From Hyposmocoma kahamanoa (taxonomy: Eukaryota > Arthropoda > Insecta > Lepidoptera > Cosmopterigidae), in the NCBI RefSeq assembly GCF_003589595.1, contig NW_020653716.1:842754-906753 (forward strand): a stretch of DNA of 64,000 bases, written 5' to 3'. Within the stretch, counting starts at the first letter, position 1; each line of letters starts with the position of its first letter. Both the position numbers and the translations under genes were made by a program. The notes under the pieces are model-generated. The model saw only the letters and a program-made list of their open reading frames with translations. It did no database searches and was not told where the DNA came from. Below, piece after piece: positions 53,023 through 64,000 of this stretch.

Positions 53023-56000
53023 TTAGACATTTTTAGGTGCTTTATATGGCTCATATCTGCTACATCCATTGTCGTCGTCTTTGTGTTCCATAAAACATCT
53101 TTTACAGAACAAGTAGCGACATCCTAGGCAGCGCAATGTCGCGTCTTCATTACATATCTCACAAAACGGCAATTCATCATTAGTTGAAGGAGGTAATTCA
53201 TCAGGATCTAGTGACGCTTCAGCTTTTATCTAAAAAAACACGAAATTAGTTTTATTACATAGACATAAACTGTAAAGTGATTGGTTTTCCTAGAAATGTC
53301 ACAGCCTGATCAACCTGACGGTAAATTCGTGCGCCCGTACATTCCATTCTATAGTAAGAAACACAACATTAAAATATGGTGACAGTCAGGATGGCGGTTG
53401 TCTGTGGCATCTGGTACTGAGATTTATTACTATTTGCTACCTTCTCTAAATAAATGCTGATTTTGATATATTATGAGAAATTTAAAAAAAGAACTGACCA
53501 GCCATTCTGATATCAGGATGGGTGGTGGCCGCTTTGTGAAAAAGGCCAGCATGAAGGAAGCAGATTTTCCAGGAGTAAGGTTACCAATAATTGCTACTTT
53601 CACGAATTAAAGGTCTAAGCTTCTCATCTATATTAGTTAAAAAGTATAACTGATTGAAAATTTTAAAGTGCCTAATTAAATTGCAAAAGCAGTTCTTTTT
53701 TTGCTTTTTTTTATTCTAATGTAAGTGTGCATTTGACCTCCATCTCACTTGATGGAAAATGACGATGAGGTCGACGATGGAGCATGCACACTTAGATAAT
53801 GCCTATTCACTCTTGCCTTGAAAAGGTCAAAGTTATAACGTTCAGGGAACAAGTCTGCAGGCAGGGAATTCCACTCCATAGCCGTTTGCCTTGTAAACGT
53901 GGAAGCGTAACGCTTCGTGCGAATCTTTGGAATATCCACAACATAGGAGTGGAAGCCAAGCCTACGCCTAGTCCCCCGATGATGCAAAGGGGAAGGCGGA
54001 ATTAAATCGTGTAATTCCATCGCACACTCTCCGTCATATATCCTGTAACATACCGATAAGCAGGTAACTTTACGGCGGTGTTCAAGGCTCTGCAGCTTCG
54101 CCTCTACTAATTCCGAGTCACCTAGCAAAGCGTCAAATCTAATCGTAACCATGTGACTCTCGACAAGACTGGATTTCCTCTCCTCAAGTTTTCAGTGCTT
54201 TATCGTCATAATAATATAAAGGGCTGGCGTTCAACAATTACTTCAAGGCGAAACCAGACACTTCTTAAATAGTAAAATTTTCAATCAGTTATATTTTTTA
54301 AGTAATGTAGTTAAGAAACTTATACCTTTAATTGGTGATGGTAGCAAATAGGTAGCAATTAATGGTAATACATACTCCTGGAAAATCTGCTCCCTACATG
54401 CTGAATGACTCCGTTCACCCACCACCAGCCATCCTGATATTAAAATGGCTGGTCAATTATTTTATTTTTGTCAGAATATATCAAAGGTAGCAATTATTTA
54501 GAAAAGGTAGCAAATGGGTAGCAATTCTTGAATATACTCTTGGTGCCAGACGCCACATGCTACTAGCCTTCCCGATGATCACTAAAATATGGTATTTGGT
54601 TCAATTAAGGTAACATTATTTGTCAGTTTATGAAATGTTTACTACTCCATAGTAATCATTTACATAATTTAAACAAGAATCACTTTTACCTTATCTACAA
54701 TTTTTCTCACAGCAGTCTCCTCATCCTCTGATTCACTTTCAGGTCTCTCAGCAGTTTTAGTTAATTCTGAAGTAGCCTCAGAATTTTTTAATTTACCCAG
54801 ACGTGACTCCATATCTTTCACCAGGTTATCAAACTCATCATTGTATTTTGTGTTCATGTTTGTTTGTTCTATATATTGTTTTAGTAAGTCGTCTGCTTGC
54901 TCTTGCTCTGTTCGTTTATCAGGGGCTGGTAATACAGGCTGGAAACAATTTTATACCTCAGTGCATATAAGTTGTCAGCTAAACATCAAAATACAATATA
55001 AAACATCAAGGGCTTATTCCTGACATGACTAATCTCTTTTGTTCTATGACTTAAATATGTTGTATAAAAAAAATTTTGTATTAAACTTTAAAATTTTTCA
55101 TATATTAAATTTACCCAAAACTCTGAAGAAGAAAAGAAATAAATATGTGTACATTATAATTAGTGTAGTGTATACAGGGTGTAACAGAAAGGTGTGGTCA
55201 TATTTGTAGGTCGGATTCAGTTAATGGTATGAAACTAGTTACAAAGTTATTTTAGTACACACTACGTTATTTATGGAAATTTCGCCATGAACAGTTTCGA
55301 TCAGCTGATGTCATTTAACGAAAATAAATAGTCGCATCACATATCTATTCTGAGTTAATGTAGTAAAGACTTGAGTATCATAATACAACCAGATTACGTA
55401 ACTTGAAAAAATTGTGAAATTCAGGCATGTTATTGTAAATGATAAAGTACTTAATGCCATATTCTTATTACTATGTTATAATTTACTAAATTTATTATTA
55501 TTTTATTCATGTAATATGCGTGTGAACATTTAATGAAAAATAAATATTATCGATTACTTTGCCAAAATACACTACTTCATAATAAAACTATTATTTAAAA
55601 GTTAGTACATAATAACGTAATATGGTTTCGTTAACTTCATATCTTCAAACATACAAAATACACAAATTTCCATTTAATATCCATTAATAAAACTAATGTC
55701 CTCTAAAAAACACATATTTAAAGTTATCTCTGTTTCTTTTTACCATACGCATTCATCTATTGTATTTTAATGAATGAAATTTGTCTCTTTCTATCCGTCG
55801 GTACTGTTCTAACGCATGGCGGCTAGCGAATCAGTCGGTATGTTTCTTCTAACGCATGACGCAATATGACGCAATTATCCGACTAATACTTCGCACCCTT
55901 ACAATGAAAGCGACCCAAATCAAAAAATTAAAAAATGAGTTTATACCGTAAAACCATCTTAAAAAAATATTTTGTTACATTAGTCACACTGTGGTGAAGA

Positions 56001-59000
56001 TGAAATTGTGCAATTAAAGCTCGAATAGCACTGATTCATAAAGGTTCCTTTCATTTTGTTCTTTCAGTTTAAAAATTCTACTCCCGCGTCGAAATATTAA
56101 CGCCGCATTTGTTGTTGAATCTGCATTTGCAAAGACAACACGCTGCCACTGACGGATTAGCATTTGAGCCATTTTCGTTCCGAAAATCATATTCAAAAAT
56201 CACTAGTAGCAGTAGAGCTCCTTGTGAGTTCGTCCAGGGTAGTACTGCCACATTACCGTGTTACAGTTTTGAAGGGTAAGGGTGCTGGTGAAATTACAGG
56301 CACATGGGACTTGTCAACTATGTCTCAGAGAGATGGACGCCGTAGCAGTAGCCTTCGAGCGGCAGTGCTACTGTTATGGACAGGCGTGACGCTTTCCACC
56401 GGGTACACGACTTGTTCGACCCGTCGCTTAATATTAAAAAAAAAAATATTTTTTTAGTAACTTACTTTTTAAAGGGACTTACTTTTTTGTTTCGTGGACT
56501 TTCTTCTTTTTTAATTGTGAAACAGGGACCACAAAACAATATCAAGGGTTATGACATCTTGCTTAGCTGATGAACATTAAAAAGACTTAATTCTTAATAC
56601 GTTAAATGATAACAAAAAAATCGTTAAAAAAAAGACCTATTGGCGACTAGTTTTTGTAAATTATGTTTTTAAATTGTTGAACTTTAAAATGATCAGAAAC
56701 AATTTTCAGTTGTAAAGTTCCATTTTTCCTCATTATTTTCAAAGACTAATAAGGCCATCACCTTTAGTACTTCAAGAGTAGGTAATAAATAAAATAATAT
56801 GAAAATATGAAAAAACTTGAAATCTTATTTTCTTTTTTATTCCCAAAAAGTTGAAATTTTGTATTGGGACACTTTCATCGTAAAGGTGCAACCTGAAGGT
56901 CGGTAAACGTCAAGAAATTAGTTTTGATCGTTGACCACGAATTAATTATTGTAATTTTAATTTAATTTAATTTTTTTTTTATGATTGATTTAGTGTCTGT
57001 TTAAGTATATCTAAATGTTTTAAAATGAATGTTGAGCACAGTAATAATTGGGCACAGATATGCCTGTTGTATTAATTTTTAAGTGTTTTTATTTTCCTCA
57101 CTTTCTGTATCTGATGTCTGTACATTGTGCCATAAATAAAAAATAAAAATAAAATAAATTTTCATCACTTGCTTGGAAATGAAAATATCGTGAGAAAACT
57201 TGGATTTCGGAGATAATTGCCGAAATCTTCAAAGATGCGAGAATGTCAAGTTTCCAACCAGTACTTACTATGCAAGTGTAATGGACTAAACCTTGTGCAA
57301 AAAATAGTACTTTACTAACTTACATACGTCTATTGCTGAGCGCACGTTTCTAACAACAGGCTTACGCTTAATTTGTCTTATCTACACACGACAACTTTCT
57401 GTGTATGGGTTTATTACATGGTGAAATTGAAATAATTAATATCCGTTGAACCTATTAAGGTTCTTACTTCCTAATAATATCTACTCATCTAAAGAAATAT
57501 TTTAGAATAGTTTAAATTAGCAATAGTGTAAAACCATAAAAAATCTTACCTAAATAAACAAAGTATCAAGATTAGTCGCCTTGCGTACGCGATACGTAAT
57601 CGTAGCGAAGTCGCAAGCCTTTGGCGGCAAAAATATCACCTTTGATTTTCGCCGCCAGCATTTGATTTTATACATCGCGATGTGGAGTAGTGGTTAATGT
57701 TAGACTCGTTTCGGAGGTCGTGGATTAGATTCTCATAGTTGACTGGCTCTATGGGGTAGTTGTTAGAGTGTTAGGTTTTCTTTGCGGATGTCGTAGATTT
57801 GATTCCCATAGTCGACTGCCTCCATAGTCTAGTGGTTAGAGTGTTAGGCTTTCTTTTCGGAAGTCGTGGATTTGATTCCCATAGTCGACTGCCTCTATGG
57901 TGTAGTGGTTAGAGTGTTAGGCTTTCGTTTCGGCGGTTGTGGATTTGATTCCCATAGTCGACTGCCTCCATGGTGTAGTGGTTAGTGTTAGGCTTTGTTT
58001 TCGGAGGTTGTGGATTTGATTCCTATAGGTAGTCGACTGCCTCCATGGTGTAGTGGTTAGAGTGTTAGGCTTTCGTTTCGGAGGTCGTGGATTTGATTCC
58101 TATAGTCGACTGCCTCCATGGTGTAGTGGTTAGTGTGTTAGGCTTTCGTTTCGGACGTCGTGAGTTTCCGATGGGTGACTGCCTCCTTAGTGCAGTATAT
58201 CCGTAATCACCCAGTCAGTTCTTGCGTTGTGTGGAAGTGGTACGGGTGATGGTCAGAGCTTGTTTACAAACAAAGGCGTATGCAGTGCAACGTTGAAGGT
58301 CGTAGACGTAGGATATAGGTATTCGTTTAATGTGTATGTAATGATGTAATTTGTATCAGGAGAAGGGTCTTATTTTAAAAGGATGGTAATAATTTTAATT
58401 TCATCCTGTAGGTACATTATGAAAACGTTACCCTATATTCCAAAATTTGCGTTTCAGTCGGCGTCCTTTGATGTGCCGCCGCTGAGGCAGAGGCGCTATT
58501 TTTTAATTTTTTGTAACAGTCTGTAATTGCCGTTTGCGTTGTGAGGACTAAATAGGTGTCATCGTTTTGTTTGTGTCTTGTTTTTGTGTTTATTTAAACT
58601 ATGTCACGCTTAAGCAATAGTGATTACTAAGAGATGATGTTGTGCGTAGGCGCAGCCGATGGGAGCTTGCGCCAGCCTCGCCAAATTTATTGGGCAAAGT
58701 TTATTGATGGCGTCCCAGAAAATCGATGTCGACCATTTCCTACTGTGGAATGCTTCAGGAAGATGGTTATGAGACTTCATAATAGAGGATCGTTCCGTGG
58801 TTCCAGTTCTGAAGGCCGGCCGAGTTCACGAGACCCAGAATTCGAGGCCGATGTTTTGGAACATTTTCTCGGCAATCCAAAGACAAGTACTCGTCGTGCT
58901 GCGGCAGCCTTTGGTGGTGTGAACCATATGAGTGTGTGGCGTGTGCTACGGGATGATGGCCAGCACCCATACCATTTTCAAAGAACGCAGGAGCTGTTAC

Positions 59001-62000
59001 AAGCGGACTATGATCCACGTTTGGCATTTTGCCGCTGGTACCGCGACCAGGTTGGGAGGTCTCCCGACTTCGCTTCGTCGGTACTGTGGACAGACGAGGC
59101 GTCATTTACGCGTGCGGGCATTATCAATATGCATAATGAACATTTTTGGACTCATTTAAATCCCCGCGTATCAAGGGAATCAAATTTTCAACACCAGCGG
59201 CGGATTAACGTGTGGGCTGGTATAATAGGTTGTGCCGTCATCGGTCCAGTGTTTTTGCCGGCAAGTCTGAATGGGGCCAATTATTTAAGATTCCTAACAG
59301 AAGACTTGGATGACGTTCTGATGGCCCTGCCAGTGACAATACGTGAGACTCGTGATGGAACACAGGATGACTTTCCAGCACTATGGAGCACCCGCACATT
59401 TTGCTCGAAATGTATGTTCCCATCTGAACGACCGTTTCCCGCAGTGGATTGGGCGGGGAGGTCCTGTACCCTGGCCAGCGCGGTCCCCAGACTTGACACC
59501 GCTCGATTTTTTTTATGGGGTCATATAAAAAATATTGTTTATGCGGAATCCTGTGAAAGCGCAGAAGAACTGAGGCAGCGGATCGAAATGGCGTTTAGTC
59601 AAATCACTCGGCAGATGCTTCAAAGAGTAGAGCAGTCTCTGTACCGACACACGGAAATATGCATATTGCATGGAGGTCGGCATTTTGAACCTGACCTGTA
59701 AATGTGTGCAATGTGCCAGCAGTGCGTGCAATGATTGTACTTATTATTCAAAATTATCGTAAACAAGTCAATATTTCGTACATTGTACAACAGTGAATTA
59801 CAATTCGTAGGAAATTCATTAAAACGTGTATGAATTGAACAGTAGGTAAGTACCAATTAAAAAAGTATCCACTATTGTAAAATTGTCGTAAATAAATGTA
59901 TTAATACTAAATTATGAAGAATGTGTATACGATGAAGGCGTGCGTAACTACGGGTTTAATAAGTAAATAAATATTCTTTAAATTGTATGTAAATAAGTAC
60001 GTACGCGTACCTAGGTATGGCATAAAATAATATTGTTAGAAATAATTAGATTTTTCTAGGTATTTAAAGATTTTGTTACTTAATATTAACGTATTATCAA
60101 CATATTCAAATCATGTTTTTACAATGGCATTTCAATTGTAGTCAGCTGTTCTTTCGCCCCGCTTGCGGCCGCCCAGGTTTCATGAATGAATTTGTGAAGT
60201 CGTAGTAACGTAACTAGCAATAGAGTTGTGACGCAGTGGTTGTTTCGGACAATCACTATTTATACAAACATAATTAAACTTATATCAACGTTAAAAGTCA
60301 CTTATTTTTATTTGATATATTGCACAAAGGGTCTAAATCAAGTTTACATTTGGGTCCTTTAATATGACCACACCTTTCTGTTCACCCGGTATATGGAACA
60401 TGAACAAAGCTTTGTTCATGTTATTTGTTTCAAATAATTTGTTTTTAATATACCTGACTTTGAACTGCACTGACTGGTAAGCCTCTTAATTTAGCCAATC
60501 GTTCCTGCAACTCTGCGTCACTGATTTTAGGAATGTCTCCCTTTACTTTCTGCAATCTATTTTGAATTTCTTCGTTTGATGTTCCTGCTGCTGACTTTCT
60601 GTTTTCTTTTAATCTCTGGAGTCTGCTTCGAATTTCTTCATCTTTTGAGGTTTGCTCTGATTCACTGGATTTGTTACCTGTTGTATTACTACTCATGTCT
60701 GCGATTAGGCCCATTCGTCTATAAAAAAAAAGTAGGGTAGTGTATTTCAAAGAACTGCTTTTTTCACGCCATGATAACATCACAAATGTTAACAGGTGTT
60801 GATACAAGTTTCTCCATCTCTGGGTCGAAAGTATCTATGAACTCACAATGGGCAAGAATTCAAAGAAACTTGTCTGGTATTTGGAAAGTAATGGACGAAC
60901 AGTTTTTCCACTGTTTCTAATTATTGTTGGTAAATATATGAGTACTCTCATCAATGCTTGATCTTCAAATTGTCTCTTGAATCTTGATCAAATTCATGAT
61001 TGGAATGGAGTAGTATTAAGTAACAAACTGAAATATCCAACTTTTTACTAAAGTTTATCACTTTATTGTTGATATATTGGTTGACAAAATACTGTGTTTA
61101 CTTTGACAGTACTACTTTCCTTCTCAATCTTATTTCTTCTATAATTAGGGGCAGCTCCCATATCTTTTCTATATAAGCTTTGTGTATTGTGACCCTCCCT
61201 ATCAACCTCTTAGTTAGGGACACTATAACCCAAGTAAACAAGCCAGCACAGGCATATACTCAGTCAGGCCCTGACCCCAGATCAGCCCATTTGCAGACTT
61301 CATCTGGTTCTCAGAAGGCTAGTGCCTTAGGTGAGCCGTCCCAGGTGCATGTTCCCTTCCCTTTTTTCCAGATAGGTACTGGAGCTGTAGGCATGCCCAC
61401 TTCCCATTGATCTCTGTGCAACTAACGGTTGTCACCACTAAGCTGTTGACTCTATTGCCTTTGGGCAATCAAAAAACCTTTATGTCCATAAAATTAGTGG
61501 AAAAGAAGCTGTAAGTTGTCTCATGTGTCAACTCATATGGCTTTTTTCACTCTTATTGCATGAACACAAAGCTTTTTCTGACCAGTTCAAGTTGATACAG
61601 CATCAATAATTGTAATGATACCTTTAGGCTCAACTCCCACTGGCGCAGAGTCGCGTCGCGTCCTGTTATTCAACTTCAACGTCGCTCGCATTAGTGCGCC
61701 CGGACCACAGTGTGGTCGGTGGTCTGACGCGCCCAAGTAACGTGAGGCGACGCGCGAAGCCGCTCGACCACACGCGTCAACGCGCAACTCCATATTTATG
61801 GATAATACAAATTTGTACCATAATAATGGGAAAATAGAGATGAATACGCTATAGACGAAAACATGACGCGTCACGACGTTTCGACTCTGCGCCAGTGTGA
61901 GTTGAGCCTTAAGTTACTTACTTATAATATGAATCTGGGGGCTCAAATGTTTTTGGTTGATTGGATTGAGACAATCTTTTACATTTTGCACACACCTGTA

Positions 62001-62310
62001 AACATTAATAGTATTTATGTATTATTAACAGTATTAATTACAAAAACAGCTGGTAATTTTTTTGTTGTCATACATTTGCCTCTGTATTGAGTTTTGGTAG
62101 AAACAATTTGTTGTTTAAACATTTAGAGCAATAGCTGAATCCACATCCTGGACATCCTTTCTGAAAATAATAAGGAGTAATGTTTAGAAATTGCGTTGTA
62201 TGTGTGTATAAAACAAATTAGATCATATTGTATAAAATAATTAGATTGTTATTAATGATTACCTCTTTCCTTATAAGATTGAAGGGTTTCGCACAGGAAT
62301 TGCAAGCCAT
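53023..62310 (-). CDS. ZFYVE19: ZFYVE19 / ANCHR abscission checkpoint regulator
   Basis: Six coding exons: 62263-62310, 62074-62160, 61922-61995, 60454-60718, 54690-54938 and 53023-53229, giving 308 residues. In mammals ANCHR holds VPS4 at the midbody to delay abscission. The N-terminal FYVE-type finger has all eight zinc ligands (C3, C6, C19, C22, C27, C30, C47, C50) but lacks the RHHCR patch, as in its relatives. The middle has two MIM-like amphipathic helices, DEEIRSRLQRLKEN and DAELQERLAKLRGL. A coiled-coil and acidic segment precede a C-terminal B-box-like finger (FCEICNEDATLRCLGC, then FCKRCF). The short exon 3 supplies VCAKC and completes the finger. The 5.5-kb intron 4 holds a large DNA transposon; a MITE sits beside the exon 3 donor. 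Confidence 0.9.
53376..54598. mobile_element. Long-TIR (foldback/Mutator-like) element, copy 2
   Basis: The same family as 6532-7408. Left arm about 53376-53640 and right arm about 54180-54598 are inverted complements. TAAAATATGG flanks both ends (about 53366-53375 and 54583-54600), consistent with a 9-10-bp duplication. A LINE fragment occupies the loop. It lies in ZFYVE19 intron 5. Confidence 0.65.
53725..54155 (-). pseudogene. LINE polyprotein C-terminal fragment
   Basis: An open minus-strand frame (53745-54152, 135 codons) reads LEHRRKVTCLSVCYRIYDG, LHDLIPPSPLHHRGTRRR and TAMEWNSLPADLFPERYNF. These are the C-terminal words of Jockey-like/CR1-like LINE polyproteins. It is 5' truncated, and its 3' end matches the fragment at 19625-20045. 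Inserted in the loop of the long-TIR element. Confidence 0.75.
56265..56440 (+). repeat. Dispersed repeat family R, internally deleted
   Basis: It shares GAAGGGTAAG, GAAATTACAGGCACATGGGA and ATGGACAGGCGTGACG with the copy at 10249, but is shorter in the middle. Nested inside the 5.2-kb transposon. Confidence 0.6.
57680..58200 (+). repeat. Tandem array of 73-bp tRNA-like units
   Basis: About seven head-to-tail units plus a partial eighth, starting near 57680, 57751, 57824, 57897, 57970, 58045, 58118 and 58187. Most units contain an A-box match (TGGTGTAGTGG), the stretch GTTAGGCTTTCGTTTCGGAGG, and a B-box-like GGATTTGATTCCC in which the invariant C is T. They are joined by ATAGTCGACTGCCTCCA. 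Unit length equals a tRNA and the order of boxes is tRNA-like (nearest by recall to Glu or Asp tRNAs). No acceptor-stem pairing is convincing, so these are tRNA-derived rather than tRNA genes. The first and last units are the most decayed. Confidence 0.85.
58601..59701 (+). pseudogene. Decayed IS630/Tc1/mariner transposase
   Basis: The probable original start is the ATG at 58601; after nine codons an in-frame TAA (58628-58630) stops it, and the frame reopens at 58634. The N-terminal HTH region (IYWAKFIDGVPENRCRPFP, MHNRGSFR-like LHNRGSFR) resembles DUF4817-type insect transposases. The first catalytic Asp is in LWTDEASF. Between about 59355 and 59510 the true frame shifts: the right words ([24 protein letters not shown]) are in the next frame. 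A T-run at 59506-59514 shifts it back (LWGHIKN). The second catalytic Asp position reads Tyr (QHYGAPAH). Clearly inactive despite a long apparent ORF. Confidence 0.85.
61627..61908. mobile_element. Complete Harbinger-like MITE beside a splice donor
   Basis: 282 bp with ends GGCTCAACTCCCACTGGCGC and its complement (GCGCCAGTGTGAGTTGAGCC). TTA duplications lie at 61624-61626 and 61909-61911. The CpG-rich interior has many GTCGCG words. Copies at 12183 and 16723 are partial. On the minus strand it begins 13 nt after the ZFYVE19 exon 3 boundary. Confidence 0.85.
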
Positions 62311-62627
62311 TTAATTTTCAGTAGGTATCAAAATGCTCTTTGATTTCATTAATTTTATCGAAAACTTCGCATTTAATATATTTGTGACCACAAACACAAA
62401 CTGTTTGTGACTATATAATTGCAATCGTCGAATTACACAAAAGTATTCTTAAATAGTATGATATAAAGTTTATTTTGGAATAGTATGTTTCGTAAGTGTC
62501 CGTCTGTCAAATGCAGTTTTAAATTCGGCTTTGGATTCCAAAAATTTTGCCAATATTAAAACGAAGAACACGCCGAGAAGGTTGCAATAAAATTAAAAAA
62601 TATTAACAACTTCAATTTTATTTGGGT

Positions 62628-62960
62628 ATCATTGACCTACCAGCAAATGGACGTTGAGTTCGCGCTAAAAAGTGTCCGCACCTATAGGGCGTTAAAATCG
62701 CATACAGAGCGTCAATCGCGCAACAGTCTTCGTTTGTTCGACTGACAGCGCGGTTGTCAATTATGCAATACTTCATGTATAATAATAACTTGTAAAAATT
62801 ACTGCAGTACTTTCACTAAACAAATATATTATGTTATCATAGTTCTCATTTAAAAGTGTTATTTTGTATAGTTGTATAATATTTAATTTACATATAAACG
62901 AATCGTAAATATAAATTACAAAAGCGAACAAAATAATCAAATAGTTAAACTGTCTTTTAA
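62628..62960. mobile_element. Left part of TIR element related to 27115-28262
   Basis: It begins ATCATTGACCTACCAGC and runs through CGCGCTAAAAAGTGTCCGCAC and GCGTCAATCGCGCAACAG. A further 170 bp is nearly identical to 27265-27450 (ACTTGTAAAAATTACTGCAG, AATCGTAAATATAAATTAC). The right terminal repeat was not found in the window. Confidence 0.65.
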
Positions 62961-63149
62961 AATTTTATATTCCTTCGATCCTTTCATCTCTCGCCAGGAC
63001 TGGTAACTGTAAAGATATCTAACTGGGTGATAAAACTTTCATAGATTTCTCATACATGGGGCTACGACTAAAAAGTCGTTGAAAAAACCAAATACAAAGA
63101 TACGACGCATGCACATAGAAAAATTCGTGAGGTCCGCTGGTTCGTTCCG

Positions 63150-63225
63150 TGGCTTAGTTGGTATAGCGTCTGGCACGGTAAGCTAGACGACGTCGGTTCG
63201 AATCCGGCCGCACAGTGGGCTGATT
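63150..63225 (+). repeat. tRNA-like SINE head
   Basis: It has an A box (TGGCTTAGTTGG) and a perfect B box (GGTTCGAATCC) at tRNA spacing, and a T-stem that pairs. The acceptor ends do not pair and no clean anticodon loop appears, so I call it a SINE head and not a tRNA gene. Confidence 0.6.
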
Positions 63226-64000
63226 TCGAAAAGTGTGGACTTAAGGCTTGAAATTGTTAGGATCGAATACTACTAGTCAATATGATAATTTTATGTTCTG
63301 GAACTTTTTTCGTATCTTCATCTATACCAATATTATAAAGAGGTAAATTTTTGTAAATTTGAATATTTGTATTTCTGGAACTATTCAACCGATTCAGAAA
63401 ATTCTTTCATTAATAGAAAGTTACACCATCCTCGAGTGATATAGGCTGTTGTAATAGGATTACTATTGGAATCTATATACGGAGCGCAACTAGTACTTAT
63501 AGTTTTTGAGTAATAACACTTTAAAAAATGTTTGTAGAAATATTTAAGATTTGACGTAATTTATTTTAATTTCGATATTATGCGGTACATTCTCGACACG
63601 AGAAAAGATAGCACACATAAAATTAATGCCAATCAAAAAGATAATAACATTATTAATATCAAGACGCATACCTACGAACAATCACCGCTCAAGTTAGTCA
63701 GCAGTCTCATCACCCTAAAATATCACTTGTTTTGCTAAAAAACACACGTGTAAACAATGGGGAGCTTATCATAAACACAAACAAAACATCAAGGTTGTTA
63801 AGAAATATGCTTATCTTTGACAATTGTGGTCAAGTTAGAATAATAGCAGGTAGTAATTAGGTCAGTTTGTCCCATTCGAGTAAACTTATCTCAGAACGTG
63901 ATTTACATTTCGTAAGAAACGCACTACTTATTTTCAAAAAATACCCTTTTCTTGGAAGTTTTAAAAAATGGTTGGTGAATTGGTGACTAACCTAGATTTG

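Larger units (their letters stand above)
55175..60389. mobile_element. 5.2-kb IS630/Tc1/mariner-type transposon
   Basis: Inverted ends of about 29 bp (left GGGTGTAACAGAAAGGTG, right the complement of GGGTGAACAGAAAGGTG, both continuing to GTGGTCATAT) are flanked by TA at 55173-55174 and 60390-60391. Inside are a family-R repeat (56265-56440), the tRNA-like array (57680-58200) and a decayed transposase gene (58601-59701). Typical relatives are 1.3-2 kb, so this copy has expanded or belongs to an unusual long lineage. It occupies ZFYVE19 intron 4. Confidence 0.8.
62311..64000. other. Spacer upstream of ZFYVE19
   Basis: It contains the presumed ZFYVE19 promoter (just right of 62310), a MITE-family fragment, a tRNA-like SINE head and unassigned AT-rich DNA to the window end. 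No supported coding region. Confidence 0.45.

Noticed and set aside
57680..58200. Cluster of functional tRNA genes
   Set aside because: B-box invariant C replaced, no convincing cloverleaf or pol III terminator between units; tRNA-derived repeats instead.
63150..63225. Possible tRNA gene with A and B boxes
   Set aside because: Acceptor ends do not pair and no plausible anticodon arm forms; fits a SINE head.

Overview
The window is animal nuclear DNA, almost certainly from a moth or butterfly. Genes are split by GT-AG introns and the non-coding DNA is AT-rich. It is packed with repeats of a lepidopteran kind: tRNA-derived SINEs, RTE and Jockey/CR1-like LINE pieces, hAT, Harbinger-like, Tc1/mariner-like and long-inverted-repeat DNA elements. 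The order assignment rests on recalled repeat and protein character, not on a search. No prokaryotic operon, CRISPR array or rRNA was seen.

Seven conserved protein genes can be followed exon by exon. From left to right they are: a single-exon p24/TMED cargo receptor (minus); the 3' end of a hemomucin/APMAP-like gene (plus), whose upstream exons lie outside the window so that TMED probably sits in one of its introns; presenilin (minus, 9 coding exons, 468 aa); 26S proteasome ATPase Rpt2/PSMC1 (minus, 9 coding exons, 439 aa); SRP54 (plus, 7 exons, 501 aa); the CCA-adding enzyme TRNT1 (plus, 6 exons, 463 aa); and ZFYVE19/ANCHR (minus, 6 exons, 308 aa). All splice phases close and all protein lengths fit their families. 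Rpt2 and SRP54 are divergent with 470 bp between start codons. TRNT1 and ZFYVE19 converge with 48 bp between stop codons. The neighbours are housekeeping genes of unrelated pathways (secretory transport, gamma-secretase, proteasome, SRP targeting, tRNA maturation, abscission checkpoint), so shared function is not implied.

Most of the remaining sequence is mobile DNA in introns and spacers. SRP54 intron 5 carries a nearly full LINE with an uninterrupted 985-codon endonuclease/reverse-transcriptase ORF. Presenilin intron 8 carries an element with ORF1 only. ZFYVE19 intron 4 contains a 5.2-kb TIR element with TA target duplications, a decayed IS630/Tc1/mariner-type transposase and, unusually, a head-to-tail array of about seven 73-bp tRNA-like units. 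Several MITEs have clear target-site duplications. They include hAT elements with 8-bp duplications, an inverted dimer of a TAA-flanked MITE, and two long-TIR elements each interrupted by a different retroelement.

Exon boundaries were read by hand from splice motifs, reading frame and remembered family sequences. Repeat edges are approximate unless a target duplication is stated.
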